Assembly: GCA_023313575.1 (NCBI GenBank)
Contig: JAJTTP010000007.1
Span: 1,550,001 to 1,614,000, forward strand
DNA: 64,000 bases
Origin: Eutypella sp. D-1
Lineage: Eukaryota; Ascomycota; Sordariomycetes; Xylariales; Diatrypaceae
Direction: 5' to 3'
In this document: in pieces, positions 48,649-59,149 of the stretch
How positions within the stretch are numbered: the first letter of the stretch is position 1
Layout of the letters: each line of letters opens with the position of its first letter
Notes under the pieces: model-generated
Databases searched by the model: none
The model's input: only the letters and a program-made list of their open reading frames with translations
Told to the model about the DNA's origin: nothing
Position numbers and translations under genes: made by a program

Positions 48649-49454
48649 CTAGATGTCGTCGATCTCGATATCCTTGGCCTGGCCAGCGCCGGGGCCGTCT
48701 TCGTCCTCAGACTCGCGGTCCTCGTCGAACTCGAAGTTGCACTGGTCGTCGTCGTCGCCGCGGGCGTAGGTGTCAGTCTCGTTGATCTTGGCGTTCTCGG
48801 GCAGCTCGCCGTAAGCCTTGAGGGAGCGGGCCTCGTCGGCGGTGTACTTGAGGATGACGTCGCCCTTCTCGTCCTGGTAGTCCCGCAGCGACAGCAGGAT
48901 GATGTCGCCCTGGTTGATCCACACCTTCTTCCGCAGCTTGCCCCGGATGTGCGCCAGCCGCTTCTCCCCGTCGAAGCACAGCGCCTCGAGACGCCCGTTG
49001 CCGAGCATCTTGACTACCTGGGCATATTCTGTTTTTGTGTGTGCAATGGTTTCGTTAGTTTTCTGTGTGGCACTTCTTTATTTTCTTATTCCTCTCTCCG
49101 TGAGAGAGAGTCTATCGGTATCTGCTTACCTTGGCCGTCCTCCTTGAAGGTCAACTCGCGCTTTTCATTGTCGGCCTCGTTCTTTCCACGACGTCGGTTC
49201 TTACCACCCTATTAAGAACGAACAACAGTCTTAGTCAGCATGGTCGGTCATTATTTTATTTTTGATTTTTTTTTGGATAAAAAGATGGACGGGTATTTGA
49301 AGCAACGAGCGAGCGAGCGATAACCAGGCGTAGATTGCCATCACGGGACCGTAGTCAAAATGTGGGATGGCGTTGACGATGTTTTGGTGTTTAGAGGGGA
49401 TGTTTTTGGAGGGGCAAACTAAGAATTACGTACCTTTCCCTTGTTCTTAGGCAT
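48649..49454 (-). CDS. TIF11: Translation initiation factor eIF1A
   Basis: Three minus-strand exons (49454-49434, 49208-49130, 49028-48649; introns of 225 and 101 nt) give 159 residues. The basic N-terminal tail is [18 protein letters not shown]. The OB-fold (S1-like) domain runs from about residue 25 to 105 ([20 protein letters not shown], then [21 protein letters not shown]). The acidic C-terminal tail ends in DIEIDDI, the known contact for eIF5B. The factor binds the 40S A site with eIF1 and guides scanning and start codon choice. Only seven codons are in the first exon, a pattern common for this gene in Sordariomycetes as I recall. The start is fixed by the universally conserved MPKNKGKGGKN. 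Confidence 0.97.
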
Positions 49455-50310
49455 ATTGATTGACTACTTTACTGTGACAACCTTGAAAAAAAATTTGATG
49501 AGGAAAAAAAAGGTTGGGTTTGGGTTTGATGGAATTTTCCGACAAAAATGTCAGGTTTATAAAGTAAGTCTTCTGTGGTTGTTGATGTTGGAAGAAGAAA
49601 AGAAACGGAATCCTTTGTGTGTGATAAGACAGACAGGCCCAGGCTGGAGGGTGCGATTGGGAGGGTGATTGTACTTCGTATACTTTGTACATGCATACTT
49701 CAAGATAGGTTAGACTCTTGCTTTACGGCAGCATGTGATTCCTACATCAGGTTAGCACAAAGATAATTTAGGTATTGTGGCAGCAGCTGTTATACGCTTA
49801 TCTGCTCACCTGTGCTACTCCTCAGTGTACGTAATGGCGGGGTTGTTAGAGAGGGCCATAGGCACGCTTATCGCCGTCTGAGTCACTTGTGTCGCTGAGA
49901 AAATTTTAAGCTGCTGCAAAAGTTAGTCCAGGTGTTAAGGGCGGAACAATACACCACAGAGGGCAGATCTAACAAAGCTTATCAAAATTTCCGTTTAATC
50001 GTAAAATTGCCGTCTCTAGGTATTTTCAAAGTTACTGTAAAGTAAATACCATACGCCGACGCCAACCTTTTTTTTTTTTTTTTTTGCCTCTTACTCGACA
50101 TACTTACCCCCCCGGCCCCCAAGAAGGAATAATAAAGCTGCCGCTCCGAGCTTTCCTCTCACGTTCGCCTGCACGACAAGAGGGACCGTCATCCAAAAAA
50201 AAAAAAAACGATCTGAAAAGGGGCCTTCCAACCTATATTCAACCCGGAAGAGGGTCATGGGCGAGCCGCTGGTGGCGCGGTGACTTGGAGGAGCACCACC
50301 GGGCGAGATC
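49455..50310. other. Divergent promoter between eIF1A and the unknown 398-residue gene
   Basis: No gene. Contains T18 at 50068-50085 and A13 near 50196-50208, which may be promoter poly(dA:dT) elements. Confidence 0.5.
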
Positions 50311-51507
50311 ATGATAGCAGCCGCCGCGCGTCGGCCTCAGTCCCAGCCTCCGATACCACGAGAACTCCCACAGCGATGGAGATGCATCCTACAACCTACA
50401 ACGATACAGCGGAGGTGTTTTGGGGGCGGCGACCGGTTTGCGCCGCCGCCGCCGCGCGGTGACCGGCCGTCGCGGGGGCTTTCGCGGGCCCCGCCCATCC
50501 CCGACGACAGAAAGGACATGCTCCGGCGACTGGACGTGCACCCGGGAGAGCACGTGATGACGTGGTTCGCGGAGCACGGGATCGCGCTGCCCCCGGTGCA
50601 AAAGGTGGGGGCCAAGCTGGGCGGGAACCCGTTCAAGATGTCGGCGTCGTTCTCGCGGCAGCACTGCGTGGACTCCACGTCGATGAAGTACTTCGACCGC
50701 CATGAGCACCCCTTCTCGCGCACCATCCTCGACATCTACGTCGAGAAGAAGCGCACCGCCCCGTTCTGGTACTATGTCTGGGGCGGCGCCGGCCTCGCCG
50801 GTATCAAGTCCATCGTCTCGAGCACCGCGAAGGCCCGCATCCGCCACGCCATCCGCGACGCCCTCGCTAGTCGTGGTTACGACCGCGATGGCCGCAGGCT
50901 GCCGTTGACGGCGCCGAAGCCCGGGGAGGACGGGACTGCCGCTGACGCTGCCATCGCAGCCGTCACCCCGGCCCCGCAGGCGGACCTGGTCGGCACGTTG
51001 AAAGTGCAGACTGTCGACCCTAAGAAGGTGTGCAATGCCAAGTACGTGGATGTCCTGGCGGACGTCGACAAGATCGTAGGCCTCGCCGAGATCCAGCTCC
51101 GGCATGGCGGCGGCGGCGGCGGCGGGCAATACCCCAAGACCGCCGGAAGAGGTTTTGGGGGAGGAGGAGGTGGAGGAAGATACGATGCCTCGAGGGACAA
51201 GAGGCAGCGCGACGCGGAACGGGGAGAAGCGAAGCGGCAGGCGAAGTTCTCGAGATTTCTAGATGATGTCGAGACACTGGTGAGCGACGCTCCTCCCGAG
51301 GCGGGCTCGCCCAGCGACGGCGGTGGTGGTGGCGGCGGCAAGACCGCGGCGCGCCCTGAGTCTCGGATGCGGCCGCCGCCCCGGCAGGGCGGGACCGCGA
51401 CTGCGGGGTACGGACCTCCCGGAGACGCGAGGAAGCCCGGGAATCAGCAGAACGCCAGATATCCCCCAGTTCGGAAGATAGACTTCGGTGGGAATAGAAG
51501 TCAGTAG
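50311..51507 (+). CDS. Unknown basic protein, 398 residues, glycine-rich C-terminus
   Basis: A single open frame with strongly GC-biased third positions, 398 residues from the first ATG. A later ATG at 50518 (MLRRLDVHPGEHV) could be the true start, since the first 69 residues are poorly ordered and Arg/Pro-rich. Residues about 70-190 look folded: HPGEHVMTWFAEHGIALPPV, then FSRTILDIYVEKKRTAPFWY and GIKSIVSSTAKARIRHAIRD, with YDRDGRRLP after. Residues 225-265 hold a short second conserved-looking part (VQTVDPKKVCNAKYVDVLAD). The rest is Gly-rich with two (G)n runs, plus a basic segment and a Pro-rich tail. No signal peptide or membrane segment. I do not recognise the family. It is not a known enzyme by motif. 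Confidence 0.7.
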   Translation: MIAAAARRPQSQPPIPRELPQRWRCILQPTTIQRRCFGGGDRFAPPPPRGDRPSRGLSRAPPIPDDRKDMLRRLDVHPGEHVMTWFAEHGIALPPVQKVGAKLGGNPFKMSASFSRQHCVDSTSMKYFDRHEHPFSRTILDIYVEKKRTAPFWYYVWGGAGLAGIKSIVSSTAKARIRHAIRDALASRGYDRDGRRLPLTAPKPGEDGTAADAAIAAVTPAPQADLVGTLKVQTVDPKKVCNAKYVDVLADVDKIVGLAEIQLRHGGGGGGGQYPKTAGRGFGGGGGGGRYDASRDKRQRDAERGEAKRQAKFSRFLDDVETLVSDAPPEAGSPSDGGGGGGGKTAARPESRMRPPPRQGGTATAGYGPPGDARKPGNQQNARYPPVRKIDFGGNRSQ

Positions 51508-52454
51508 CACGATACCCACGTCCCACGCAGTAGTGATGGGAATGTAAATTTCTGTATACAAAACCAAGTAGCTACCTATGTACATATATATATCTCTGTA
51601 TTCATTCCCATCATCGTGTAAATCTAGGGGATGCCATCTTCGGTGCATGCATATAATCAATCATATCCATAGGGATTCCAGTATGCCGTGCATATGCGTG
51701 TAGAAAGGGGTTGATTGAAGGGCTAGGTACCTGAACCTGACGGGATTACGTATCTCTCTCCCTTCCAATATCCACACCAATGAATCTTTTATGGGGATGA
51801 GGCTGTACTTGCACACTAGGTGTACATAGGAGGTACACGCACGAAGGTAGGAAGCTAGGTGGGAACTAGGCGGCTGGATGTTGTAGCTCAAACTGTACCT
51901 GAGCTAACGGAGTACTTCCGCTTAGATGGATACTTCGATTAGTACCTGCCTACCCCCTGTCCCGTCCCGGGGCCTCGTGGCCCTTGGATTTGCCAGGGCT
52001 ACTACTACTGCTATATGTACCAGAAGACAACCTTGGAAGCCAGGAGCCAGACAGCCAGATCGCGCCTCCTAAATGAACGTTATCTAAGTAGGTACATAAT
52101 TGTACTTGGAAGCCTTCCCTTCCTGGGATTTCTTTAGAATTCAACATTGAACATTAATTTAATGTTATTATCACACTTACAAACTCACAGCTACAAAGTC
52201 TACCTAGACACCGACTCAAATATACTATATAAAACGCAACGTATAGATCGAAACGCATTGAACAGAGAGGGGACAGACAACCAACCATCGATCATCGATC
52301 AACGATCACCAACCAACCAACCAACCACCAACTTCTCAGAAACCCCCATCCAATATCATTTCATTACCCATAGGAGAAATACGAGATAGAAACCGTGTGC
52401 CTTCGAACCTAACCACCCCCCAGAACGCCTGGCGGCGTAGAACCTTCTTCGAAG
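51508..52454. other. Gap and CHS5 promoter
   Basis: No gene. A (CCAA)n/(CAAC)n tract lies near 52308-52327, just before the CHS5 leader. Several TAGGTACCT and ACCTAGGT-like partial palindromes lie near 51723-51733 and 52085-52100. Confidence 0.5.
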
Positions 52455-53635
52455 ATGCTCGTCTCACTCACTGTTGGCAAGGTCGACGCTGGCGTCACCG
52501 TGTTATTGACGCCAGATAAACGTCTGGTACGTAGTTGTTGTAATTGATGTTATCCTGTCGCATAACCCGGCTTGTCGCTTGTCGCACAGTCCTCCTTATC
52601 CCCCCCCCCCCTTCCCTCTGATGGCCACGATGCGCTACGTCGCGCCCTTTTTAGGGAGGAGTTTGGAGCTCGGCGCTCAGACCAACATTCAGACAGTTCA
52701 GATGGTTCAGAACAGTCCAGACAATATAGACAGTTCTGATAGTTTGGGGCAAATTCAGAGGAGCTAACCCGGATTTCTCTTTCCGTTTCTTCCCCCCTTT
52801 CATTTAGATCGAATTCCCCTCCATCCTACTCCCTCCTAATATCGCCTCCGGCTCTATCGTCGACATCACTGTAGCCCGGAACCATAGCGCCGAGGCCGAG
52901 GCCGACAAGCAGTTCGCCGCCTTACAGGACCGCATCTTCAGTTCTTTCGGCGCCGCCGAGCCCTCCGAGCCCGTCCTGCGCTGCCGTAATGCTACCCAAA
53001 CCTCCGTCGTCCTCGAGTGGGACCCTATCGATCTCGCCACCGCCGACCTCATCTCCCTGTCCCTCTACCGCAACGGCCAGAAGGCCGGGAATATCCCTCG
53101 CCCCTTGCAGATGCACAGCACCAAGATCAGCGGACTTGCTGTCGACACTGAGTACACCTTCCATCTCGTCCTGCGCACCACCGCCGGCACTTCCACCAGC
53201 CAGCAGGTCTCCGTCCGCACCCACAAGATGACTGACCTGAGCGGCGTCACCATTACCACCGGTATCCTTCCCGCCGGCGCTCGCGAGGAGCTCGCCCGCG
53301 CCGTCGACCGCGTCGGCGCCAAGATGGTCGACGGCGTCCGCATCGATACCACCCACTTCGTCACTACCGAGGGCCGCGGCATCGCCTGGGAGAAGGCCGT
53401 CGAGATGAACATCCCCGTTGTCCGCCCCGAGTGGGTAGAGGCCTGCGAGCGTAATGGCCGCATCCTCGGCGTCACCAAGTTCTACCTCGACGCTGTCCGC
53501 CCCCCGGGTCCCGTCGACGACGACCTCCGCAGGGGCTCCACCACCTCCAACGCCGCCGGCGCCGCTGCCGCTCCCGTCCAGCCCCCGACGCATCCCGTGC
53601 CCACGGACAAGGAACTCCCCGCGAGACCCACCGAA

Positions 53636-53670
<35 letters not shown>

Positions 53671-54037
53671 AAACGGGAACGCCGGCATGGTGGGCGACGG
53701 AAGGAGTCGTAGCGGCAGCGAAGCGGCGTCCTCGAACGACGACGACGAGAAGGGCGGGGAAGCCGATCGCAACGGCGGTCCGAGGTCGCCCCCCGCGGCG
53801 GTGGATGAGGGCAAGACGAAGTCGCCGCTGGACGGTGGCGAGCAGAAAGTCCGCCTCGAGGACAAGGACGCCACTGCCCAGAACCACAACCAGAACCAGG
53901 ACGAGGACCAGGGATTTAGGCTGCGACCCGTCGAGCCCATCATCCGCGACCCGGACGAGGACGAGGACAAGGCCAAAGCAAAGCGGAATTCCGCCTCCCC
54001 CGGCGACGGCGCCTCGTTCCAGGACGTTGCGCTGTGA
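52455..54037 (+). CDS. CHS5: Chs5-type exomer scaffold (FN3-BRCT)
   Basis: Two exons (52455-52526 and 52808-54037; 281-nt intron, phase 0) give 433 residues. The N-terminal part MLVSLTVGKVDAGVTVLLTP, then IEFPSILLPPNIASGSIVD, is the Chs5 N-terminal dimerisation segment. A fibronectin type III domain spans about 75-165 (PVLRCRNATQTSVVLEWDPI). A BRCT domain spans about 166-255 (TGILPAGAREELARAVDRVG, then HFVTTEGRGIAWEKAVEMN). The tail from 256 on is low complexity, with Asn-Gly hexanucleotide repeats near 53636-53669 and Lys/Glu blocks. It is shorter than the yeast protein, as usual for filamentous fungi. Known role: scaffold of exomer, which carries chitin synthase III from the trans-Golgi to the surface. 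Confidence 0.95.
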
Positions 54038-55932
54038 TTGAGTGAGTGAGTGAGTCTGGGGATGAGGAGGAAGCCCTGCACTGGACGAACGGGCGTCGTG
54101 GCAAGGTAGGGTGGATAGGGGGTGAAAAAGCAAGGGCCTCCCTTCGTCTGGGTCCTTTTAGGGGGGCGGGACCATTATGCGTATAATCGGGAGAAAGAAA
54201 AGATGTCGGGAAGGGAGAGGAGAGAAGAGGACAGGGCAAGGACGGGATATGGGTTGGTGGGGTTGGTTGGCTGGTTTGTTAGTTCGTGGCCGGCAAGGCA
54301 GAACAAACGGACGAGACGAGACGAGACGAGTGAGATGAACACGGGGGGTTCTGTCTGTCTGACGTCGATGCCAGGGCCCAGCAACGAAAAAGGTATAGCC
54401 AAGAGACAAACGAAAGCGTGGTGGATCATTGATGATTACGGTACGGTACGGTACGGTTCGCCCGCCGTTCTCAGGAGGAGAAGCCTGTAGTTTATATGTA
54501 ATGCGATGCAATGCGACGAGATATCCCCATCTTCATGACCCATGGCCATGACCATGACTACCAGCATCCAACGTCCACGTCAATGTCAATGTCAACATCT
54601 GGTTCTGAACCCCCTCAGAGGAGACTCGTATTGTGGCACCCTTTTCATGGTATATATGTATGTATATATGTATGTATGTATGTAAGCTTTGCTTATGTGT
54701 GATCAGACGCTTTCTCCCCGCGACCCGTTCTCGTCGACATTGGGAGGTGAAACCTACAATAATTGTGTCTACATTATGTTCTGTTATTGCTGTTTACTAA
54801 GTCTTCTGCTGTCCCGTGAATGAGCGCTATATGTTGATTTTACGTACTTACCAAGACACTAGGTACTCACCCCTATAAGGGCATCCTCATCGGTTTGTAG
54901 GGGGTAAAGAAATATGCTTGCGGCGTAAGTAACTGAATAATCCATCCCATCCTATTCACCTACACACCCACTCATGGTCATATATTCATCCATTCCTATC
55001 CATAGCATGCGTACAGCTCGTTATCGCGGATCCGGAGGCGGACCGGGGTCTTCTGAGCGGCTTTTGCTGTTTTTCCGGGAGTCTCGCCGAGGCGGAATTT
55101 GACATACATCATCCCCCCCCCTTCTCACGCACGCTGTCCCGTTGCTCCTTCTGGGGTAATGTAGCTGCCAGCTCACTGAGCCCTGGCCCTCCATGTTGTG
55201 ACGTATGTAGTCCTTGTAACAGCAAAGACGGCAACAGCTATTGTGCGACCTATTATGGATGGACTTACAGCAACGCAGCACGCTGACATAGCAAACCCGC
55301 CCACTACCTTCCAGCTTCTCTAGGCAACCAGTCGCCCATGGCTCCAGCGTATCACGAAACGGCAAGATGTCGTCAGTCCAGTGCTGCTTCCCCCTTTTCA
55401 AACCGAGGACTGGCACTAGTTAGTGGAGAGGCACATTTCATCTTCCGGTGTTAGAGGGAGGCGCCACCTACTTTCGAAGGAAATCGAGGTCGCCATACTC
55501 CTCCTCTTTCACCTGCCTCGTGTCCACAGCTCTACTTTGGGGGAGGGGGGGGTTTAGGGGGGCGTAACTACCTACTCTGTCCACCTACCTTCCCCCGTTT
55601 CCTGTTCTTTTCGTTTGTTTACATCAGGAGATCAGAGTAGGAACTCCTCGTAAGGAGTGAACTCTATGATGAGAGGAGGGCTATGTTGTTTTGTTTTTAT
55701 CTTCGACGAAGAGTCTTGAACTTGTTCCTTTTCCTCTTTCTTCTCTCTCAACCCTTTTGCAAAACACCATCCGAGAAATCTCCTACATCTACCATCATAT
55801 ACCTATTTCTTGGATTCTAGACTTAACTAAAATAATTTCATTCGTTATATCCTCATATTATCTGTAACCAACCTACAAACCAGCTTCTCATTCTCTCCCT
55901 TTCCCTCTTTCCCAACCAGTTCAACGACAAGG
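54038..55932. other. 1.9-kb gap
   Basis: No supported gene. Five-base tandem repeats occur close together: ACGAG at 54311-54330 and TACGG near 54436-54456. GTAT tetranucleotides lie near 54651-54683, and GAGT near 54040-54055. A minus-strand Cys-containing frame at 55021-55416 was considered and not accepted. The CT-rich stretch 55730-55930 is probably the leader of the 2EXR gene. Confidence 0.5.
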
Positions 55933-57657
55933 ATGTGGAACGACCAAAGTGAGAACCATCGAGAGGCGGAGACGCAAGTAGCTGCCGTACAGACTGAGCC
56001 GGACGACGTGCAGTTAGAGTTGGACCGCCGGGACGAGCGGTTCGCGACCACGGAGCTGCGCGCCATCACTGACGTGGTTCGCTCCGTTGGCTACCCCGCT
56101 GGCAGCCCCTACTCCAGGCACGTCACGTTCCTCGGCGCTGGCCAGGGCGGTGCGGACTCCCCCTACGTCATGCCCACCGTCAGCATCCCTGAGGGCGACC
56201 CCCCTTCCACCAACCCCACTTTTCTCCATGAGAAGGCCACCTTGGAAGCTGAGATGGGCCGTCTCATCGCCCGCGTCCGCGACGTGAAGACCCCGTCGAA
56301 AAATAAGTCCCGCGCCGAGCAGCAGGGAGGCGGCCAGGGCAACAACACCGCCGTCGCCAGCACCAGCGCCGCCGCAGGTCCCGCAGCACCCGCAGCACCC
56401 GCAGCACCTACGGGCCCAACGTTCCCGCGCTTCAATGACCTGCCATATGAGTTGCGGGACCAGATCTGGGAATGGGCGCTGCGGGCGGAGTGCCGAGGGC
56501 GGGTAGTCCTGGTGGACGTGTTCACGCAGAGGGTGCTCCCGACGAAGGGGCTGGTGCCGCAGGTGGGCCGGGCGTGCTGGGAGAGTCGGACGGCGGCGGC
56601 GAAATTCCACTTCGTTCAGCTGCCAGTATACCGGGTGACGGGGCGGGGGTGGCTCGATATGGAACGCCTGCGAGCGGGCCTCCGTCGCCCCTTCGTCTCC
56701 GACGAGGATGATCACCGCCTTCTCAAGTTCGGCAACCGGATTCGCGAGGAGAAGCCCGACTGTGGCGTTGTGGTAAAAATCGGGCCCTCGGGCTCAATCA
56801 GCCTCAACTCCTGCTGGGACACTTTCATCTGGGGCCCACGCTGGGAGCGCTGCAAGTCCCAAGAGAAGGCAGAGAGGAACAGGGAATGCAAGGGCGGACT
56901 CACTGGAAGCGGCAGCTCCGATCAATCAGGTGGTGGCGATAACAGCAATAGCAACAATATCGGGGCGGAACAGGAGCGCGAACCCGCGTACTTCCGATAT
57001 GCGACGGTGCAGATCAACCACGGTCACCTGGGGCATACCGTCTTCAACATGACGCCGCCGGAGAATGTCTTCGGCATCACCAACATCGGGCGCACACCAC
57101 GACACCCGCGCCTCGCATTCGCGCGGTCCGTGATTACATCGGCGATGCACCCGAGTCTGTTCGCCACCGCCGGTGTTCCCCCCCCTTCAGTGGCCAGAAC
57201 TCCTTACAACACCCCCAGGACCAGCAGCTCGTCAGCGTCGGGGCCGCCGGTGCCTCCCCAACTCAACCGTGTCACGCACATGAGCTACCCGCCGGAGCCA
57301 TCGTTCACGCTGCTGACGGCCCAGGACGATTTGCAGTCCAGACGCGAACCCTCGGAACTTCGCGCCGCGCGCTCCCTTTTCGGCCCCAACCGCGTCGACC
57401 ACTGCTTCCGAATCGACCTCGCCGGCGGCCGAGGCGCCGACAACCGCGAAGTGCTGCGCGCTCTCGTCGGTACGGAGAAGGATGGAGATGGTGCGAGCAG
57501 AAGCGCCCGCGCAGTCGAAGGCAGGGACCGCGCCATCGCGCGCCTTGGCCGCCTCTGCTATCACGTCCCCGGCGTCACGACCGTGGGCAAAGGCTGGGCC
57601 CTCGAGCCCCCCATCGACGCACGTCTGGTGAGGACTTCGCAGGACCTCGGAATCTGA
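55933..57657 (+). CDS. 2EXR domain protein
   Basis: A single open frame of 574 residues. Residues 1-160 are polar and Ala/Pro-rich (a run of APAAPAAP). The 2EXR motif begins near residue 163 with FPRFNDLPYELRDQIWEWAL, the F-box-like pattern LPxELRxxIW, and continues to about residue 235 (VLVDVFTQRVLPT, then KFHFVQLPVYRV). The rest is a long C-terminal part with no known motif, including Ser/Asn-rich linkers and a YPPEPSFTLL segment. The 2EXR family is large and fungus-specific; members have no proved function, and ubiquitin-ligase adaptor roles are only inferred from the F-box likeness. There is no signal peptide. Start chosen at the first ATG after a CT-rich leader. It lies next to the NLR-like gene. 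Confidence 0.8.
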   Translation: MWNDQSENHREAETQVAAVQTEPDDVQLELDRRDERFATTELRAITDVVRSVGYPAGSPYSRHVTFLGAGQGGADSPYVMPTVSIPEGDPPSTNPTFLHEKATLEAEMGRLIARVRDVKTPSKNKSRAEQQGGGQGNNTAVASTSAAAGPAAPAAPAAPTGPTFPRFNDLPYELRDQIWEWALRAECRGRVVLVDVFTQRVLPTKGLVPQVGRACWESRTAAAKFHFVQLPVYRVTGRGWLDMERLRAGLRRPFVSDEDDHRLLKFGNRIREEKPDCGVVVKIGPSGSISLNSCWDTFIWGPRWERCKSQEKAERNRECKGGLTGSGSSDQSGGGDNSNSNNIGAEQEREPAYFRYATVQINHGHLGHTVFNMTPPENVFGITNIGRTPRHPRLAFARSVITSAMHPSLFATAGVPPPSVARTPYNTPRTSSSSASGPPVPPQLNRVTHMSYPPEPSFTLLTAQDDLQSRREPSELRAARSLFGPNRVDHCFRIDLAGGRGADNREVLRALVGTEKDGDGASRSARAVEGRDRAIARLGRLCYHVPGVTTVGKGWALEPPIDARLVRTSQDLGI

Positions 57658-59149
57658 TTCTACTTCTCTCCCCCACATGAAATCTGTGCTGATGCTTGCG
57701 CACAAAGAAAAAGAGAGAAACAGCCAAAAAGGAGAAGAAATAGAGGAGTTGGATGGTTAATACATGAACTTTATACTATTGTTAGTAGGATGGAGGAGGG
57801 TCTTGGTATTCTTCTTCTTCTTTTTATCCCCCAGCGTTTGCTTTTGTTTTATTTCATTTGTTGCCATTGTTAAGATGTTTCCCCCTATCGGTGTTTGGCG
57901 TTTCTTGATCAATTATCTTGTCGTTCTGCTATGTTTTCTTTCCCGGGTTCTCTTCTCTTATTCTTTCGTTTATTTTGTTCTTTCTGTCGTTGCTTTTTGT
58001 TATTGCTTTTTGTAATTATCTCTTCTCCTGTCTTTCTCTGTCTTCTCTCTCCTGGTCTGATTATAAGCTGGGTTATTATAGCGCAGCTATCCATCTATAC
58101 ACATATAGTATGATAGCTCGAGCGAATGATAATAGTTTTGCTTTACGAAACCTCGTGCTTTTCTGACATGTTTGCTGTTTCGTCTCGTGATCTTCCATCT
58201 CTGGTAGTGGGTATACTGAGCTAAGTCCATTCACGCCCTCCCACTAAAATTAGTACAAGGCAAGCGTTATATCTACTACTACATAGTATGATAGCTAGAC
58301 TGTCAGGGTCAGTTGAGCTACATTAAGTGGGGCTCCATATAGGGGGAAGATCGGATAGTAAAGCAGGGGAGTTCTGATATCGCCTGCTGAAGTGATGACC
58401 CCACTTATCTGCCCTATAGCATACTTGGCGCGTAGGGTGCCCTGTATCTAGTTTCCTCCTACATCATCTTTGCTGACACCACTGAACTGACTGGCTTGCG
58501 GACGGTCGCTTGCTCCTCTAGATTCGCAGCCTCAATTTGTGGTAGAGCACTGAATACAGATTCATTAGTTCATTCACGTACGCTTTCGCAGCTCCTGTGC
58601 CCACGAAATACCGGACCGGAACGGAGGGTTATTATGCCAGAAATCATAACTGCCCAATTGTGATCATTGTCGTTATATCAACGTTTTTGCTTACCTTTTA
58701 TCTAAAAACTAGGCCCATATTTATAAAATAAAAATGTCACTTGATATGAAATATACGGAACTGCAAAAGTAGATCACTGTCACCTTGGGCCGTACCGCGA
58801 GAGCCTGACCGTTTTGACCCCTGATCGATGTTTTTAACCCCAGGTCGCGACTCACTTGTGTACCCGAACAACCTGCATGATAGGATGGGTATAGCTTAGC
58901 AAGGGGCTCAGCCTCAATCGCGGCCATCATCACTGGTGTAAAGGTGTTGCCGCAGGGCTTACTTGGCTGCTTGGTAACTCCGCCACGAGGCTTAAAAATG
59001 ACACGTTGGAAGTCCAAAGTCTATACTTAAGGTTGGGAACCGCCCAGGCCACTCCCTTATACTTGGGCTTACTACTTAGGCTCCCGTTTCAACGCATTCT
59101 GATCCGTCTAGTCCTTTATAATTCCTCATCAAGCTCAATATATGTCGAT
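57658..59149. other. 1.5-kb gap before the NLR-like gene
   Basis: No supported gene. The first 350 bp are T-rich (3' UTR of the 2EXR gene). The rest is mixed, with a minus-strand frame of 98 codons at 58721-59017 that does not resemble a protein. Confidence 0.5.

Noticed and set aside
55021..55416. Minus-strand 131-codon frame with several Cys residues
   Set aside because: No similarity recognised, no splice context, and codon use unlike neighbouring genes. Could be tested by RNA-seq.
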